Positions 47,712-60,881 of a stretch of DNA of 64,000 nt are shown here, in pieces (positions within the stretch are counted from its first letter, which is position 1; each line of letters begins with the position of its first letter). Both the position numbers and the translations under genes were made by a program. The notes under the pieces were generated by a model. That model worked only from the letters and a program-made list of their open reading frames with translations, was not told the DNA's origin and did not search any database. This DNA is from Scleroderma bovista (Eukaryota > Basidiomycota > Agaricomycetes > Boletales > Sclerodermataceae), in contig JAYMGJ010000226.1 in the NCBI GenBank assembly GCA_037178675.1, positions 1-64,000 on the forward strand. The letters are read 5' to 3'.

Positions 47712-48698
47712 TATTTTCCTATCGGATACCCTGGTATTATGGTCGGAGTTGTTGATACCCCGGAAACACGACTGGGTAATAGGTTGGATTCCGATGTTTG
47801 TGCAATCGACAAACAAACAGGGATGCTTGCTGCACGCTTTTCTTTATTTCGGCCAAGGACGCTTGATGCTATCCTTGGGCTGATCCCCTCTGACGTTCTA
47901 TTCCCGAACACACTGACGCTACTGCTCATCTACTTATATATGCATATCTTCCTGATACTGTATATTGATGGTACAGATCTACACATATACGATACACTGT
48001 CGCTCGTTCGAACTCTTGGTACTAAAGGGGCCATTTCTACCGGAGAATCTGGGAACACCTTGGCGTAATGTAAACGCAACAGACCTTGCAACTAATATTC
48101 TTGCATAAAATCTGACGGATCTCAGAAGAACAACTTGGAGGGACTGGACTCAATTGTATTAATCGCTGGCAGTACCGTATTCTTCGCATGCTGACGTCCA
48201 CCACCACCTTCAAGGACTCAAGGACTTGTCCGACGGACACTAACCAAGCCTAACCTGAGTGAATGATTTGTAGAGCCGATAGGTACCTAGTAACATAGGA
48301 CGATGCATGAATATACTTGACTTGGTATGTATTACTGTCACGTGCGGCGGCCGAGAAGGATAACCTATCATCGCAGAGTCCTTAGGGTAGCTAAGTATTG
48401 AAACTCGTGGGTCCTACGCCAGTAGGGGATGTTTGTAGGTATTCCGATGTTAGAGGTACCATCCCGTCTATGTATTTTCATCCCTCACATAAATTAGCAG
48501 CAAGCCAGAGTCAGCCAGGATGTATGTATATATTGCAACAGGACAGTACAGTATGATAAAAAAACAAGCGACAGCGATAAATGTATAAAGTGCACCTAGA
48601 GTGGTCAAGACATCTCATCGTCCGTATCAGAAATATACTCTTTACTTTTGCTGCAGAGACGTCTGGTGAGGTAGCGGAGATGCACAGAGAGACTGGGC
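47712..48698. other. 1-kb intergenic stretch between convergent genes
   Basis: Holds the 3' tails of the protease (plus) and CTR9 (minus). A GTTCGAAC at about 48006 looks like a tRNA T loop, but no matching stems were found. No gene is supported. Confidence 0.5.
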
Positions 48699-51600
48699 TT
48701 ACAACTGCTTCTTGCGCGGGCCGCCACTTGTTTCTTGTTCGTCTTCGTCGCGAACCACCCTCTTTTTTGCACCGCGCTGGGAATCAAATTTACTTAGCTG
48801 TGGCATCTCGTCATTTGTGTCCAAGACAACGTACCTTTTTGGCAGGTTTGTTGTCAACTTCGCCATCGCTGAATAGCTGTTCATTGTCCTCCCCTGGCTC
48901 CTTTTTCAGTTTACCCTTGCGCTTCTTCTTTGGCTCGTTACCGTTAGCGGCCTCGTCACCGCTTTCCGGCTCCGTCTTTGTCTTCTTTGCCGCACGTTTC
49001 AATTTGCGTTCACGCTCCTCGTCGCTCTCCATCTGAACTTCTCGAGTCCACTCCAGAGCCTGTTCTCGTGCGATACGTCGCTGTTCGGTAAGTTGCTCGG
49101 CTTGTAACCGCAATTCCTCCACTTTGGCACGCTATTGAGGAAGATTGCCTCAACGTTGGGCGCAGGAACGACAATGAATCAAAGGGTTTGCACGCACCTC
49201 AGCGGCCTCCAAGCGCAATTTCTCCTCTTGCCGCCGTTGCCTTGCGGCATCTAGTCGGGCCTGGGCCTCTGCCTCGAACGCACGCTGTGAAGCAAGGTGT
49301 TCATCCCCCCGTCTTAACATACTCTCGCCGTACTTGCGCCGCTGGTCCGCCAGATCTCGGTTATAGGGCACCGTGGGAGACGGATCAGCTGCAAGAGAAC
49401 CAAATATCCTGCCTCGATAGGGGGGAATAAGTTCACGTCGCCTTAAGGAAAGAATTGGCGTACCGCTGTGCATGGCTTGCCTGTGCTATTGCAAGCTCGA
49501 GTTCTCTTAATGTGCGTTTCGCAGGGGGTAACCCAAACAGAAGCTCCGTAGCCTTTTGTTGTATCATCGCAAGATTATAAAGGATCGCTTTGTCACTCGG
49601 TTGGAGGTGAATAGCCTAGACCGCCATATATCAGCTCTTCTCTCTTGAATAGCTAAAGCCAGACGATCAGGCTGACCATTTGAGCATATTTCAACGCGGT
49701 ACCCATGGCGGAGAAGGATTGTTCCTTGCTAGCTTTTGCGTACCACGATCGACAGAGGTACAACAACACCGACGTATTGTGACCATCGTAGTACCTTACT
49801 GAGGCAGTTTCGTACTATAATTCATGAATGAGGAAACCATACATAAAGACAGTCGAACCTTCACTTACACTTTCAATCGCCTTGTCAAATTCATCCCGTG
49901 CATAATAGCTGTGACCGACATTGACATAAACGCAGCCATCATTGAGGGATTCCCGAATTTTAGCAAACACGTCAAGTGCTTCGCGAGCATTTTTCATCCG
50001 CTGCTGGGCCCCGTCCGCTGGCGAAGAAACAACACCACTGAGGACACCTAAGGCATCCTCAGCAATCGCAATCGCGAGGCCTTGTGCGGCCACAGCACAT
50101 AGTGGATCGAGCTGCAAAGCCTTATGATATGCCTCCACGGCACGCTGGAAACCGCGCTTGCGCTCTTCTATCCCCTTGGGGCTCATATCCCGGCTCTCAC
50201 GAGCCTGACTGTACAAGATCCAAGCCACAGCACACAGGGAGTAGATATCGTGCCGATTATGGTCTTTGAGTGTGGCAAAGACAAAGTCCTTGGCAACCTT
50301 CGGCAGATGGTTCTGGATGAGGAAGCAAGTATAATATGCACGGAGGTTAAGGCTGCTACTATGCGTCGTAAGCGCTTGTTTGAGGAGTTCATGTGCTTCG
50401 TTAGCTTGATTTAGATCGGCCAACATATGAGCCTGCCGAATTTTAGCTGTGCGATCGTTAGATATACCTCCAGGTCAACACAGGAATCAGGGAACGAACC
50501 ATCTACATATTCAGGATGACGGGCCAATAGCTTCTCATAAGCTTCTTTAGCAGTGATTAGATCTCCCTTGTCCTCATACACTCTTGCCAAGTTATACAAT
50601 ATTGAGGTCGACATCGCCTCGCCAGAGTCGTCCCCAATGCTGGCCGCCACCGTCAACGCTGTTTCATACATTGACTGCGCTGTTTCAGTGTTGCCTTCCA
50701 TATGTTGTAATGCGCCAAGGTTATTAAGCAGCCGTGGGTCAATCTGACCACCTCCTTCGCTGATCCGCAGTGCTTCACGAAGAGCGCGTGTAGTCCGTTC
50801 CGTGTTCTCCTCTTGCCACAACCGTGCAACTTCGACGTGTATATCTTGGTCATCTGCAATAGCAGCGGCCACACGAGTTGATGCGAGTGCGCTCCCATTC
50901 GGACGCGAATCATCGTGCTCGAGCATCTTTATTGCACGATCAAAAAGTTCTCGCGCGCGGACTTTCTCCTGTGCGGCATCGGCACTTGATACACCTGGCC
51001 GGGGGTGGGCACGTAATGACGCTAGCATCACCGTAGCTTCGACAGACCTCTGTGGGTTGGGTGGCTGAATCAAGGTGTCCAGCGTGTGTATTGCCGCAGG
51101 TATTTCGTCTATCGATGTGGTAAACCATCCTGGTACTTGAGAAAGTGTCATGCCTCACGCAAATCTTACCATGTTGCATCTGCATTTGGGCCATACCGAT
51201 TGCACCAACGATATGTTTTGGTTGACCCTCGGTAGCAGTGGTGTAGTACTTCATCGCCTCTTTCAGCAAGCCTTCTGCATGTAGCACGCGCGCGGCGCGT
51301 AGGTTGCCCTCCGTATACAGAGTAAGCGTGTCAGCGAATTGAATCGTTCGCTCTGCAAGTTTCAATGCCTGCGCACAAGTATGAGATGCGGTCAGCGCAG
51401 GTAGAGCAGCATAATATCCGCACCCGTTTGAGATTGCTTTTTCGCAAGAATAGCTCACACAGAGCACTTGCAGCTGCAGCACTCTTCTGATTTGTCTTGA
51501 AAGCTGCCTCTACGTGCTTGGTACCTACAAGAAAAGCTTGCACACACTCAGCTTCAGCGAGGTTCCCAGTTTTACTGGCATTTATTGACTCGAGGCCCAA

Positions 51601-52677
51601 TAAGAGTTGCGTAGACCACTCGGATGGATTCTATCCATACTCAGAAGTTGGGTGCAACACTATATATAGGGCACATACCACCTCCAAACTGCGCTGCCAG
51701 GCCGCTTTGGCCTTAGCTTTATGGTCCATGGCCCAGAAACATAGACCGATGCCTATCCGAGGATCAGGGATGCAAGTTGGGTTCAGCTGAAGTACTTGTT
51801 GAAACAACTTTAAAGCTTGTGAATAGTTTCGTCTTGCATATAGAATACGGGCCTGCGTGGGTTATGTAAGAAATGTAGGGCAAGACAGACAGGCTAGTTC
51901 GAACCTTGCCCAGCAATGCAACAATATTGGTGGGTTTTTCGGAAAGAACTCCTTCGAATGAACGCAAAGCATCATCCATGGAACGGGTGGCCAGTTGGTG
52001 AATTCCTTCATAGGGTAAACGCGTATTCATGCGACAACGAAGGTAAGACGCACCTCTAGTCAAAAACGCAAGAGTCCCACCTACACCTTCTCCACCTTCT
52101 GCTGCGGCACGTTCACCGGCGTTGAGGAATTGCGCTGCTTCACGATAGTAGTCCTCTTTTGTGCGTTCACCGAGGAGTCTATCTTCCCCTGCAAGAAATT
52201 CAGCATCAGGTAATACCTGAGCAACACATGGCATACTAGCATCCGAGAGCACTAATTTCGGAGCCTTCCTGGCATGCGCTAGTTGTATGTTCGCGAGGAG
52301 GGCATAAATGGGGGGAGATGAAGCAGTTGAGCCATTGGTCGTCAGTGCTGAACGGATTGTAAAAGTTAGTCTCCTCTAGTGTTGCATTCATAGCACATAC
52401 ATTCAATCGCAGCACGTGCGATTGTCTCCGCAGCTGCAAGGAAATCCCTACGCCAGTACTCGCTGGCAAGGCGTGTCCAAACAGAAACCTTGCACTGACC
52501 CTCCTTCAAAAGGTCCAGGACATCTTCCGGGTTAGGGTCTAGATCGCCAAGGTCGATAGTTATGACTTCTTGCCCACCGAGCTCGATGTCAATGGACCTC
52601 CCTGAGCCAACGGTTGCATCGTCCATGTCGACGTTGGGTTGTAGGAGATATTTATTCCGAATGCCGACGCCGATCAT
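48699..52677 (-). CDS. CTR9: CTR9, TPR scaffold of the Paf1 complex
   Basis: Scaffold subunit of the Paf1 complex that travels with RNA polymerase II and promotes elongation and histone modification. Model (minus): 52677-52401, 52347-52237, 52188-52054, 52005-51905, 51852-51679, 51630-51424, 51368-51170, 51108-50500, 50446-49869, 49814-49677, 49615-49464, 49408-49198, 49131-48835, 48776-48699 (1088 aa; yeast 1077). Seen: the N-terminal block ITIDLGDLDPNPEDVLDLL, the conserved LANIQLAHARKAPKLVL, ERTKEDYYREAAQFLNAGER, a long array of TPRs (NYSQALKLFQQVLQLNP; NNLGALQHMEGN; VYVNVGHSYYARDEFDKAI; LYLCRSWYAKA), a coiled-coil Arg/Glu/Gln segment after residue about 900, and a basic/acidic tail (KKKRKGKLKKEPGED; RGAKKRVVRDEDEQE). 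All are normal for the family. It faces CLF1 head-to-head across 60 bases. Confidence 0.96.
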
Positions 52678-52737
52678 GAAGGACCCCGAAGACTAACTTG
52701 ACTCCGACCAACTCTTGGAGGCGGCTCAGCTCAACAA
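52678..52737. promoter_or_regulatory. 60-bp head-to-head promoter (CTR9 and CLF1)
   Basis: Only 60 bases lie between the CTR9 start codon (complement, 52677) and the CLF1 start codon (52738). There is no room for two separate core promoters with leaders, so transcripts likely begin inside the gap or overlap, or the true CTR9 or CLF1 leaders lie within the other gene. Inference from layout. Confidence 0.55.
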
Positions 52738-55572
52738 ATGCAAGACGGTAGAGCACCACGGTAAGGCAAAATCGTGATTGGATGTGTGGAATACCGACTA
52801 TAGTTGTCTCCTAGAATACGCAACCGCGCTCCAGCGCCGGTGCAAGTTCGTCTTGATTCTTATTTGTAACCAACTCGATCAGGACACTGACATTTGCTTC
52901 ATCACAGATCACAGCTGAACAACTTCTTCGAGAGGTATGCTCGGTCAAGAGCTAGGCGAGACATTAGGTTAATCATTGCTATCCTATGCACAGGCCCAAG
53001 AACGCCAGGAATCAACCTTTCGTGCACCAAAACAGCGTGTCGAGGATTTCGAGGAGCTTCATGAGTACCGTGGAAGGAAACGCAAAGAGTTTGAAGACCG
53101 AATACGGCGGAACAGAGGCAGTATGTAAGTAATCACTGCATATTCTCTTTGCTCAACCACTGACATTTCATAGTAAGGAATGGACCCAATATGCTAGCTG
53201 GGAAGTCAGTAGCTCCACGCCTTTCTGCGCCGTCGCCTTCGTACTCAACCTTCTCAATAGGCCAGCCAAGGTGAATTTGATCGATCGAGGTCTGTTTTCG
53301 AACGTGCACTTGACGTCGATCCGCGTTCCGTGCCACTATGGTTGAGTTATACGGAAATGGAGCTCAAGAATCGTAATGTCCAACATGCTCGTAACCTGTT
53401 CGACCGTGCTGTTACTCTTCTTCCTCGCGTGGACCAACTTTGGTATAAGTATGTCTATCTTGAGGAACTCCTTCAAAACGTCCCCGGCGCCCGCCAGGTC
53501 TTTGAACGTTGGATGCAATGGGAACCGGACGACAAAGCATGGCAGGCTTACATCAAAATGGAGGAGCGCTATAATGAGCTGGACAGAGCCAGCGTTATAT
53601 ATGAGCGCTGGATAGCCGTACGTCCGGAACCAAGAGTCTGGGTAAAATGGGCCAAATTTGAGGAGGAACGGGGCAAGTATGACAAGGCACGCGAGGTGTT
53701 CCAGACCGCACTGCAATTCTTTGGTGATGAGGAAGAGCAAATCGAGAAAGCGCAGGCTGTCTTTAATGCATTCGCCAAGATGGAGGTTCGCTTAAAAGAG
53801 TACGATCGTGCTCGTGTGATTTACAAGGCATGTTCTTGATCTTGTGTTTTCATATATCTTACATTTGCCTAAGTTTGCTCTTGATCGCCTTCCTCGTTCA
53901 AGATCAAGCAACCTTTATGCTGCATATACCAGATTTGAAAAGCAGCATGGTGCTCGATTGATTCTTGAGAGCACCGTACTAGGGAAACGACGTATACAGT
54001 ATGAAGATGAAGTGGCCCACGATGGACGCAATTATGACGCATGGTTTGATTATGCACGGCTGGAGGAAGGTGCATTGCGAACTCTCCGCGAGGAGGGTAG
54101 TACAGAGGACGAAGAAAATGCCGCAATAGAACGTGTGCGTGATATATATGAACGAGCCGTGGCACATGTTCCTCCAGGACAAGAAAAGCGTCATTGGCGA
54201 CGGTACATTTTCCTCTGGCTCGATTATGCCCTGTTTGAAGAAATTGAGACCAAGGCAAGTGTTTACTCTCTATGATGCTAAACCAGACCATTAAATCTCA
54301 TTTCAGGACTACGAACGCGCCCGTCAGGTCTATCGTACTGCTCTCAACCTCGTTCCCCACAAACAATTCACTTTTGCGAAACTTTGGATCATGGCTGCTC
54401 AGTTTGAGATACGAAGATTAGATCTTGCTGCCGCGCGGAAGATTCTGGGAACTGCAATTGGGATGTGCCCGAAGGAAGCGCTATTCAAGGGTTACATCCA
54501 GGTGGAAATGGATGTACGTCCTTGGACTATCTACCATTTTTGATCTAATACTTGCTCAGCTACGCGAATTCGATCGTGTACGAACGCTATACGAAAAATA
54601 CATCGAAGTACGTAAAATTTTGTTGTTTTCAACTGCGTGTTATGCATACCACTGTATTCCAGTATGACCCGACAAACTCCACTGGGTGGATCAAGTACGC
54701 TGAACTCGAAACTGCCCTTGAGGACTTTTCACGAGCGGAGGCCATATTTGAACTTGGGGTGTCCCAGTCTGCACTCGCGATGCCCGAGTTGCTATGGAAG
54801 GCGTATATCGACTTTGAGGTGGACGAACAAGGTGACCGCGAGAAAGCACGTTCGATATACGAACGCCTTATCGGCCTCAGTGGCCACCACAAAGTATGGA
54901 TCTCGTACGCTGAATTTGAGGGCTCATCTATTCCTCTGCCGCGTGCATTGCGAGAGGAAGAGGAGGATGAAGAAGACAGCGATAAGAAGATGGTGCCTGG
55001 GAACCCAGAGCTGGCGCGACAGGTCTTCGAGCGGGGTTACAAGGACCTCAGGAACAAAGAGCTCAAAGCTGAGGTATGTCTTGATGTCGAAACTCAGTAA
55101 CATTACACTGACACCGACCATTTTCAGCGTGTTGCATTACTGGAGGCATGGAAGGCATTCGAACAAGCTAACGGCACGGAAACGGACGTGGCAAAGGTAC
55201 AGGGCATGATGCCTATAGTTGGGAGGAAACAACACGTCGACAAGGAGACTGGGCAAGTTGTCGAGGGTATGGTCTCCCATTGCTCGTGTCATTTCCGTGC
55301 TCATTTCCTTTCTAGACTGGGAACTTGTATTCGCCGATGACGAGCGCGAAGCAAACCCAACGTCATATAAGTTTCTACAAATGGCTCATGCCTGGAAAGC
55401 AGCCCAAGCAAAAAAGACAGGTGGATCGGGGACACTGTCAGGTTTTATTGCAGCGACGTCCAAGAGCACTGGTATGGTTGGTGCAAGTTCATCAAAAGCC
55501 GATGGCGACGTGGAGATGCGAGAACGGGAGCGAGAGGATGCCAGTAGTGTCGCGAGTTCTGACGGTGAATGA
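52738..55572 (+). CDS. CLF1: CLF1/Crooked neck, HAT-repeat splicing factor
   Basis: Core subunit of the Prp19-associated (NineTeen) complex, needed for spliceosome activation. Model: 52738-52760, 52815-52845, 52908-52934, 52994-53124, 53174-53204, 53261-53827, 53874-54254, 54307-54513, 54560-54607, 54663-55073, 55128-55266, 55316-55572 (750 aa). N-terminus [19 protein letters not shown] is the family signature, assembled from four tiny exons. HAT repeats follow: [79 protein letters not shown], and more to about residue 640. FEKQHG and [13 protein letters not shown] are retained. The tail is Ser/Asp/Glu-rich. Two introns (53828-53873, 54255-54306) use GC donors (AAG|GCATGT, AAG|GCAAGT). Confidence 0.96.
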
Positions 55573-56292
55573 CTTGCTTGATATCTGGTGTGTGTATGCG
55601 TATCTTGTTGATCTTCTGCCTGGCTAACTCCGTACAAAAGTTTGCGACCAGCGAGTCTCCTAAAGCCAAAAGAGGAAGATAAGTTATTCCTCTAAAATCA
55701 TACATGGCTTGTACGACGTCCTAGTCGGAGAATTGTAATGCAATCGTTTGAATATTTTTGACTGACGTTCACATACTTTGAGATGAGTCCAGCCAGTCAG
55801 TCGTATTATAAGAGACTACGCACGTATTGCTATGCCCAATCACATGGAAGTGTGACTAAGTTGTTAGTAATCCATTGGGTTGGTCAACTACTCAAGTTCC
55901 TGAACAAGCAAATGCAACTAACCTTGCCGTATCACCTACGGACATTACTGTAATGTTGGAGAATTGAAATCAAATATTCTTGGAGTTCTGACAGTGAAAA
56001 TGCACACTGAAAGGCAATGAGAAGCTGGCATGGCGACGTTAGTATGGCAACCATATGCATACAAAGAAGCTCTATCCATATCAAGGTTACCTTTCTTTAC
56101 ACCTCAGATGTTGTCTCTCGACACCGAGGTATGTTCTTCGTTCGCTCTCGTACTCCAGACTGACTGCACTACTGCAGATATCCCGTTAGGTAGCTAGCGA
56201 ATACTACTTGTCTCACGACACTGAGATCTTCCGTTAGTTAGCAATCCTTCATATACTTTCTTCTCAGGCAGGCCCTACTCTTCACTCTTCTA
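55573..56292. other. Intergenic stretch before the NADPH oxidase gene
   Basis: About 720 bases holding the CLF1 3' end and the NOX promoter. AT-rich, with no coding frame and no RNA gene recognised. Confidence 0.5.
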
Positions 56293-58539
56293 ATGGCGGT
56301 CGACACTAGACGCAAGACCAAGGAATCGACTTATACCAGAACAGATACACCTTCTTCGGGTCTCGACTTTCAAGACCGCAATCCTTTCGCCGATCCGAAT
56401 CCATTCATTGATCCACCGGACTATGACCATGCGGGGGCTTCTGTGCAGCCTCCACTTTACAGAAACAAGTCGGAACGAGGGAGGCTGCAAGGCATTCAGC
56501 AAAATTGGACAAAAACCGAACTCCCAAAGGCCCGGGGACAGTCACAGACTCTCGGACAGAAATTTGACCTCTGGATGATCAACGAAGGGGGCAAACGCCT
56601 TTTTTTCTTCACATGGATACTGTTCCACTGTCTCGTCATCGTGTTTGGCTTCCTCAATTACTACTTGAGTGATGACTTGATGAATGCACGAGCTACCTTC
56701 GGTATAACATATCGTGCGTTCATCCATTGATTTACCTTTCAAAAGAGAGAAGACAGCTCATCACTTCCACAGCAATCGCTCGTGCGGCTGCTCTCGTGCT
56801 GCACACAGATGTCATCTTCATCCTGTTGCCCGTCTGCCGCAACCTCATCTCGTTACTTCGTCAGACACCTCTTAACCAGTTCATTCCTTTTGATAAAAAT
56901 ATCACCTTTCACAAGGCCACCGCTTGGTCCATCGTCGTATTCACAGTCGTTCATATCGCTGCCCATATGCGCAATTTCCAAATACTTGCTTCATCAGACC
57001 CTAACGCGACAACGACAGGTCAACGCATTCTCGTGTTTCTCGAAGCAAATTTTACTACTGGACCAGGTGTAACAGGCTGGATTATGACGGCTTGTCTTGG
57101 AAGCATTGTGTGGTTCGCTATGGAGAAACGACGCCGTGCAAGCTTCGAGAAGTTCTGGTATTCTCACCACCTATTTGTTATATTCTTTCTTGCATGGCAA
57201 CTCCATGGAATGTGGTGTATGATAAAGCCCGACAGGGAACCCTACTGCTCGTGGAACTCGATTGGTGTATTCTGGGTACGTGTTGTCACTGCGAGCTTTA
57301 TCCCTGGGAGTTACTCATACCACACTTTCAGCGCTACTGGCTTGTTGGCGGGCTCATCTGGTCGTTCGAGCGCATCCTGCGTGAAGTGAGATCCCGGCAC
57401 AAAACTTATATATCCAAGGTTATCCAGCACCCATCCAAGGTGGTCGAACTTCAGATCAAGAAGGAGAAGATATCAATCCGAGCAGGGCAATATATCTTCA
57501 TCTGCTGTCCTGTGATATCCTACTTCCAGTGGCATCCTTTCACCCTTACCAGGTAATATGTCTTTCAAGTTGTCACGTGTCCTGTTTGCTCACCTAAGTG
57601 CTAGTGCCCCCGAGGAGGACTATATTTCGGTGCATATTCGTGTCGTCGGTGATTTCACTACTGCACTTGCCAAGACTGTCGGTTGTGAGTTTGATTCGGA
57701 CAAGTCCAGGGAAGTCGATGTGGCTGGCGGCAAGGTAGTGGGTACGAATATCAACCCACCGCTCAACCGCGTACTTCCCCGTATCATGATTGATGGCCCA
57801 TTCGGCAGCGCCTCCGAGGACTTCCTGAACTACGAAACGGTGTTACTTGTTGGAGCCGGTATTGGGGTTACTCCTTTTGCCTCGTAGGTCGACTCGCTTT
57901 TCTCTCTGGATACATCTGTCATCTGCTCGCAGGATTCTCAAGTCCATATGGTACCGGATAAACAACATTAATAATTCCAAGCCCACGCGCCTTTCGAAGG
58001 TTTATTTTACATGGGTTATTCGTGATTTCGGTAGCGCAGAGTGGTTCCATTCACTCTTGAAAGCCATTGAGGAGCAGGATATCCAAAATAGGATTGAAAT
58101 CAACATCTACCTCACTGCAAAAGTCAAGGAGGACGATGTGACGAATATCATTGTACGTGCTTACAATTATCACTGTTTTATTGTTGTCCAATCTGTCAAT
58201 CTAGGTTCAGGATGTCGGGGCAGAGAGGGATGCGATAACATCGCTTAAGGCACCTACTCACTATGGTAGGCCTCAATGGGACAGAGTATTTTCGTCGCTA
58301 GTCGACAAGCATCCCGAAACCGACGTTGGTGTCGTAAGTAGCGCAATCTGATGTCGACGTCTCTTTTTCTAAGTCAAACTTAGTTCTTTTGTGGCCCGCC
58401 GTCCCTGTCCAAACAACTCCACCAAATGTGTAACAAGTATTCCAATCCAAAAGGAACCAGGTTTTTTTATGGAAAAGGTGTGTGCACAATGGAAGGTCAT
58501 ATTATACCCATTAAAAAAGAACATGTAGAAAATTTCTAA
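56293..58539 (+). CDS. noxA: NADPH oxidase catalytic subunit (NoxA-type)
   Basis: Flavocytochrome that moves electrons from NADPH across the membrane to oxygen, giving superoxide for hyphal differentiation signalling. Model: 56293-56713, 56773-57275, 57332-57552, 57599-57883, 57933-58152, 58205-58333, 58384-58477, 58520-58539 (630 aa). A soluble N-terminus of about 90 residues with a [17 protein letters not shown] stretch precedes the core. Ferric-reductase core: helix histidines in [21 protein letters not shown] and [12 protein letters not shown], then FAD motif HPFTLT, NADPH motifs [20 protein letters not shown] and VFFCGPP. No EF hands. Introns fit family breaks. The last intron (58478-58519, 42 nt, weak polypyrimidine) stays open if retained, which would add 14 residues before EHVENF; splicing gives the usual short ending and is preferred. 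Confidence 0.93.
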
Positions 58540-58863
58540 ACCTTTCCCCGTTTCGCTGCAATGCTGTACATTGGATTTGAGATGGGAGTGCGACAACTAT
58601 GAATAGATGGATTGTTATTGTGTATTTTTTGTGGATCTAGGTTGTATTATAATGGTGGTGTAATGAGCACGCTACAATTTTGTCCAATACAAGAGTGCGT
58701 CTCCAGGGTATGCAATAACCACCTGACATGGAACCAAGTGTTGGGAGAGGCATAGTAAAATACAAGGAATAGTAATCCGAGCAGTCACATCATTGCGAAA
58801 CAATAGACCACGGCGGGGAATCGTAAGTTATGAGAGCGAGAAGTCAGGGCCAATAGACCATAT

Positions 58864-60280
58864 TCAGTCATCTATCAAAGAGCATTCATCAACCGTATAG
58901 TTTTTCAAAGGATCTTTTTTCAATGCTTCCGCTTCAGATAAGACTGCAGGGCTCCTGCCATCCGCAACTTTGGGTTTCATGACAGTATCGGGAACAGCTG
59001 GTGTCGAGATACTAGGGGTATCAGGCTAGACGTTTCAAGCTAAGCAAGGAAAGCGTGTGCAATTTAAAACCCTCACCTCATCTCGGAACGGTGTAAACCT
59101 AGGAGTTGAAGGCTCCCCCGCTTTGAAACCAAGATCTTGAGGTATTCTGGCGGGGGTCTTCGGCTGTGTTCTGGACGATGGGAGTGGAGGAGGGGGCATC
59201 GCCTCTGATTCCACACTCTGTTCCGGATCGGGGTCTTTGTATGGGACTATTTTTGAGATACTCGACGAGCTAGACACGACTCGGTGCGAGCGTCCAGCGC
59301 GTTTGAGGGTAGTTCCAGCTGCTTGACGCACTTCAGGAACATTTTCCTTGACCCGAGACTTGCGAGTCCCGATATCTGGGAACGCAGCCCTTGTTTCACC
59401 CTGTGGCTCGCTGCCCACCGGGTCCATGAAAATCTGAAGGCGAGAATTGGGGGCAGGCCTCGACGGTTGGTTAGAGCCGAATACATCGCCCTGGGAGGAT
59501 GATGCCGAAGAAGACGCAGTCAAACCAAGTGCTGCTCTGCGAGAACCCGAGGTCGTCTGTTCGTGGACAACAGGTACTGCGATGCCCGACATCATCCGTT
59601 TTTGGAACTCTGCGTGCTTGCCTTGTAAGTGCTCGAGGGGCTGAGCCTGTCTCGCGATACCAAGCAAGAACGTAGCATCTGCTTCACTTCGACTGTTGCA
59701 AAGAAACAAATATGAAACTCAACATAGGACCCATCAAGCAAGGTCAGAAGTCATACCGCCCTGAACGCTCCAACGCTGACGCGTATTCTTCGTACAGAAC
59801 TGCGTGATTTGTACCAATATCATTGGCAAGCAAGAACTTGAAAATCAGCGTCGGTTTCTCGACAAAACTGGCATAGAGGAGCCAGAGCTTTAAATACTTG
59901 AGCTCGCCCTTCCAGATGCCACCGCGGTCATCCTTTAGGACCCTAGTTGCCTCCTCTAGCAATTCAAGGAGTCCTGACTCGGAGCTCTGTCCCTGCGGAT
60001 AATTGTCAAGGATCCAGTTGACGAAGCGAACATATGCCTCTAGAGGGTCATCGCCTTCATCTTGCAAGGCGATCTCAACATTAAGACGATGGCGCTTTCG
60101 TGTAGAAAGGAGCTGTGCTTCACGTTGCGCATGGGGCGTAGACAGGATAGCAGATAACGTTGTAACACGGCGCCCAGACGCGAGAGGTTGAATGTTTTCT
60201 TTGGCAGCTTCCAATACCTCGATGTCAACGACGGGGGATTGTGTGAATACATCTTCATCGACTTCTGGCATGGGCCCCAT
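58864..60280 (-). CDS. mad3: Mad3 spindle-checkpoint protein
   Basis: Inhibitor of APC/C-Cdc20 in the mitotic checkpoint complex. Model (minus): 60280-59757, 59692-59077, 59025-58864 (433 aa). The Mad3/Bub1 homology region is clear: AYVRFVNWILDNYPQGQSSE, LLELLEEATRVLKDDR, ELKYLKLWLLYASFVEKP, IFKFLLANDIGTNHAVLYEEYA. Two KEN boxes are present, KEN in EAAKENIQPL (about residue 28) and in RVKENVPEV (in exon 2); this pair is the defining feature of Mad3/BubR1. No kinase domain follows, so it is the Mad3 form rather than Bub1. The tail holds a Ser/Pro-rich region with PPPPLPSS and a degenerate end. A GLEBS (Bub3-binding) motif was not clearly recognised. Confidence 0.92.
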
Positions 60281-60881
60281 CGCTTCTATGACTCTAGGTC
60301 GTTGAAGGAAAACTTAGAGTGAACGGTTTTCAACCCTGAAGACAACGAACACGCAAATAAATCACATACATACTAGTACATAAGATACTAATAGGTAGGC
60401 GACGACACATTCCCCAAACTCACGTGATGGTGTTGAACAGTACTTACACTTAGGAGGGGGAGCAGAAAGACGGGGAACTACTCTGACCCTCCATGGCGTG
60501 CGGTGAAAATGATACTATAATCCCAGCATATCCAGTTACATCATGTACCAAATGCTGCCCGAGATCAATTCCTCATCCAGTCTAGTGAGTTATGAACAAG
60601 TCACTTGCCAATTATTAGGTCTTTTCACAAGAGATTGCGACGTAGTAGCACTGAGGCAGCGGATCCGCGAATCCAACTAGATGCTCAGGTGTGATCGATA
60701 CAGACATCATTCACGACGTGATTTCGAGTTGAGGAGAGAACCTACATAGGAAACTAGCACCTCAGATACGACAAGAAAACCGCTTTGTCCCGTGTGATGC
60801 TTTGTGCCACACAGACAATGGAGTTCGGAGCTGGTGTCGACGAGTACCAAGGAGGATAAATAGGCCTTGCTACCACCTGAA
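60281..60881. other. 600-bp divergent interval upstream of Mad3 and a small gene
   Basis: Sequence between the Mad3 start (minus) and the small orphan start (60882, plus). AT-rich in part, with a possible TATA-like GATAAATAG at about 60855 just before the orphan start. No coding frame. Confidence 0.45.

Noticed and set aside
48004..48014. GTTCGAAC near 48006 as a possible tRNA
   Set aside because: No matching acceptor stem or anticodon arm within a plausible distance.
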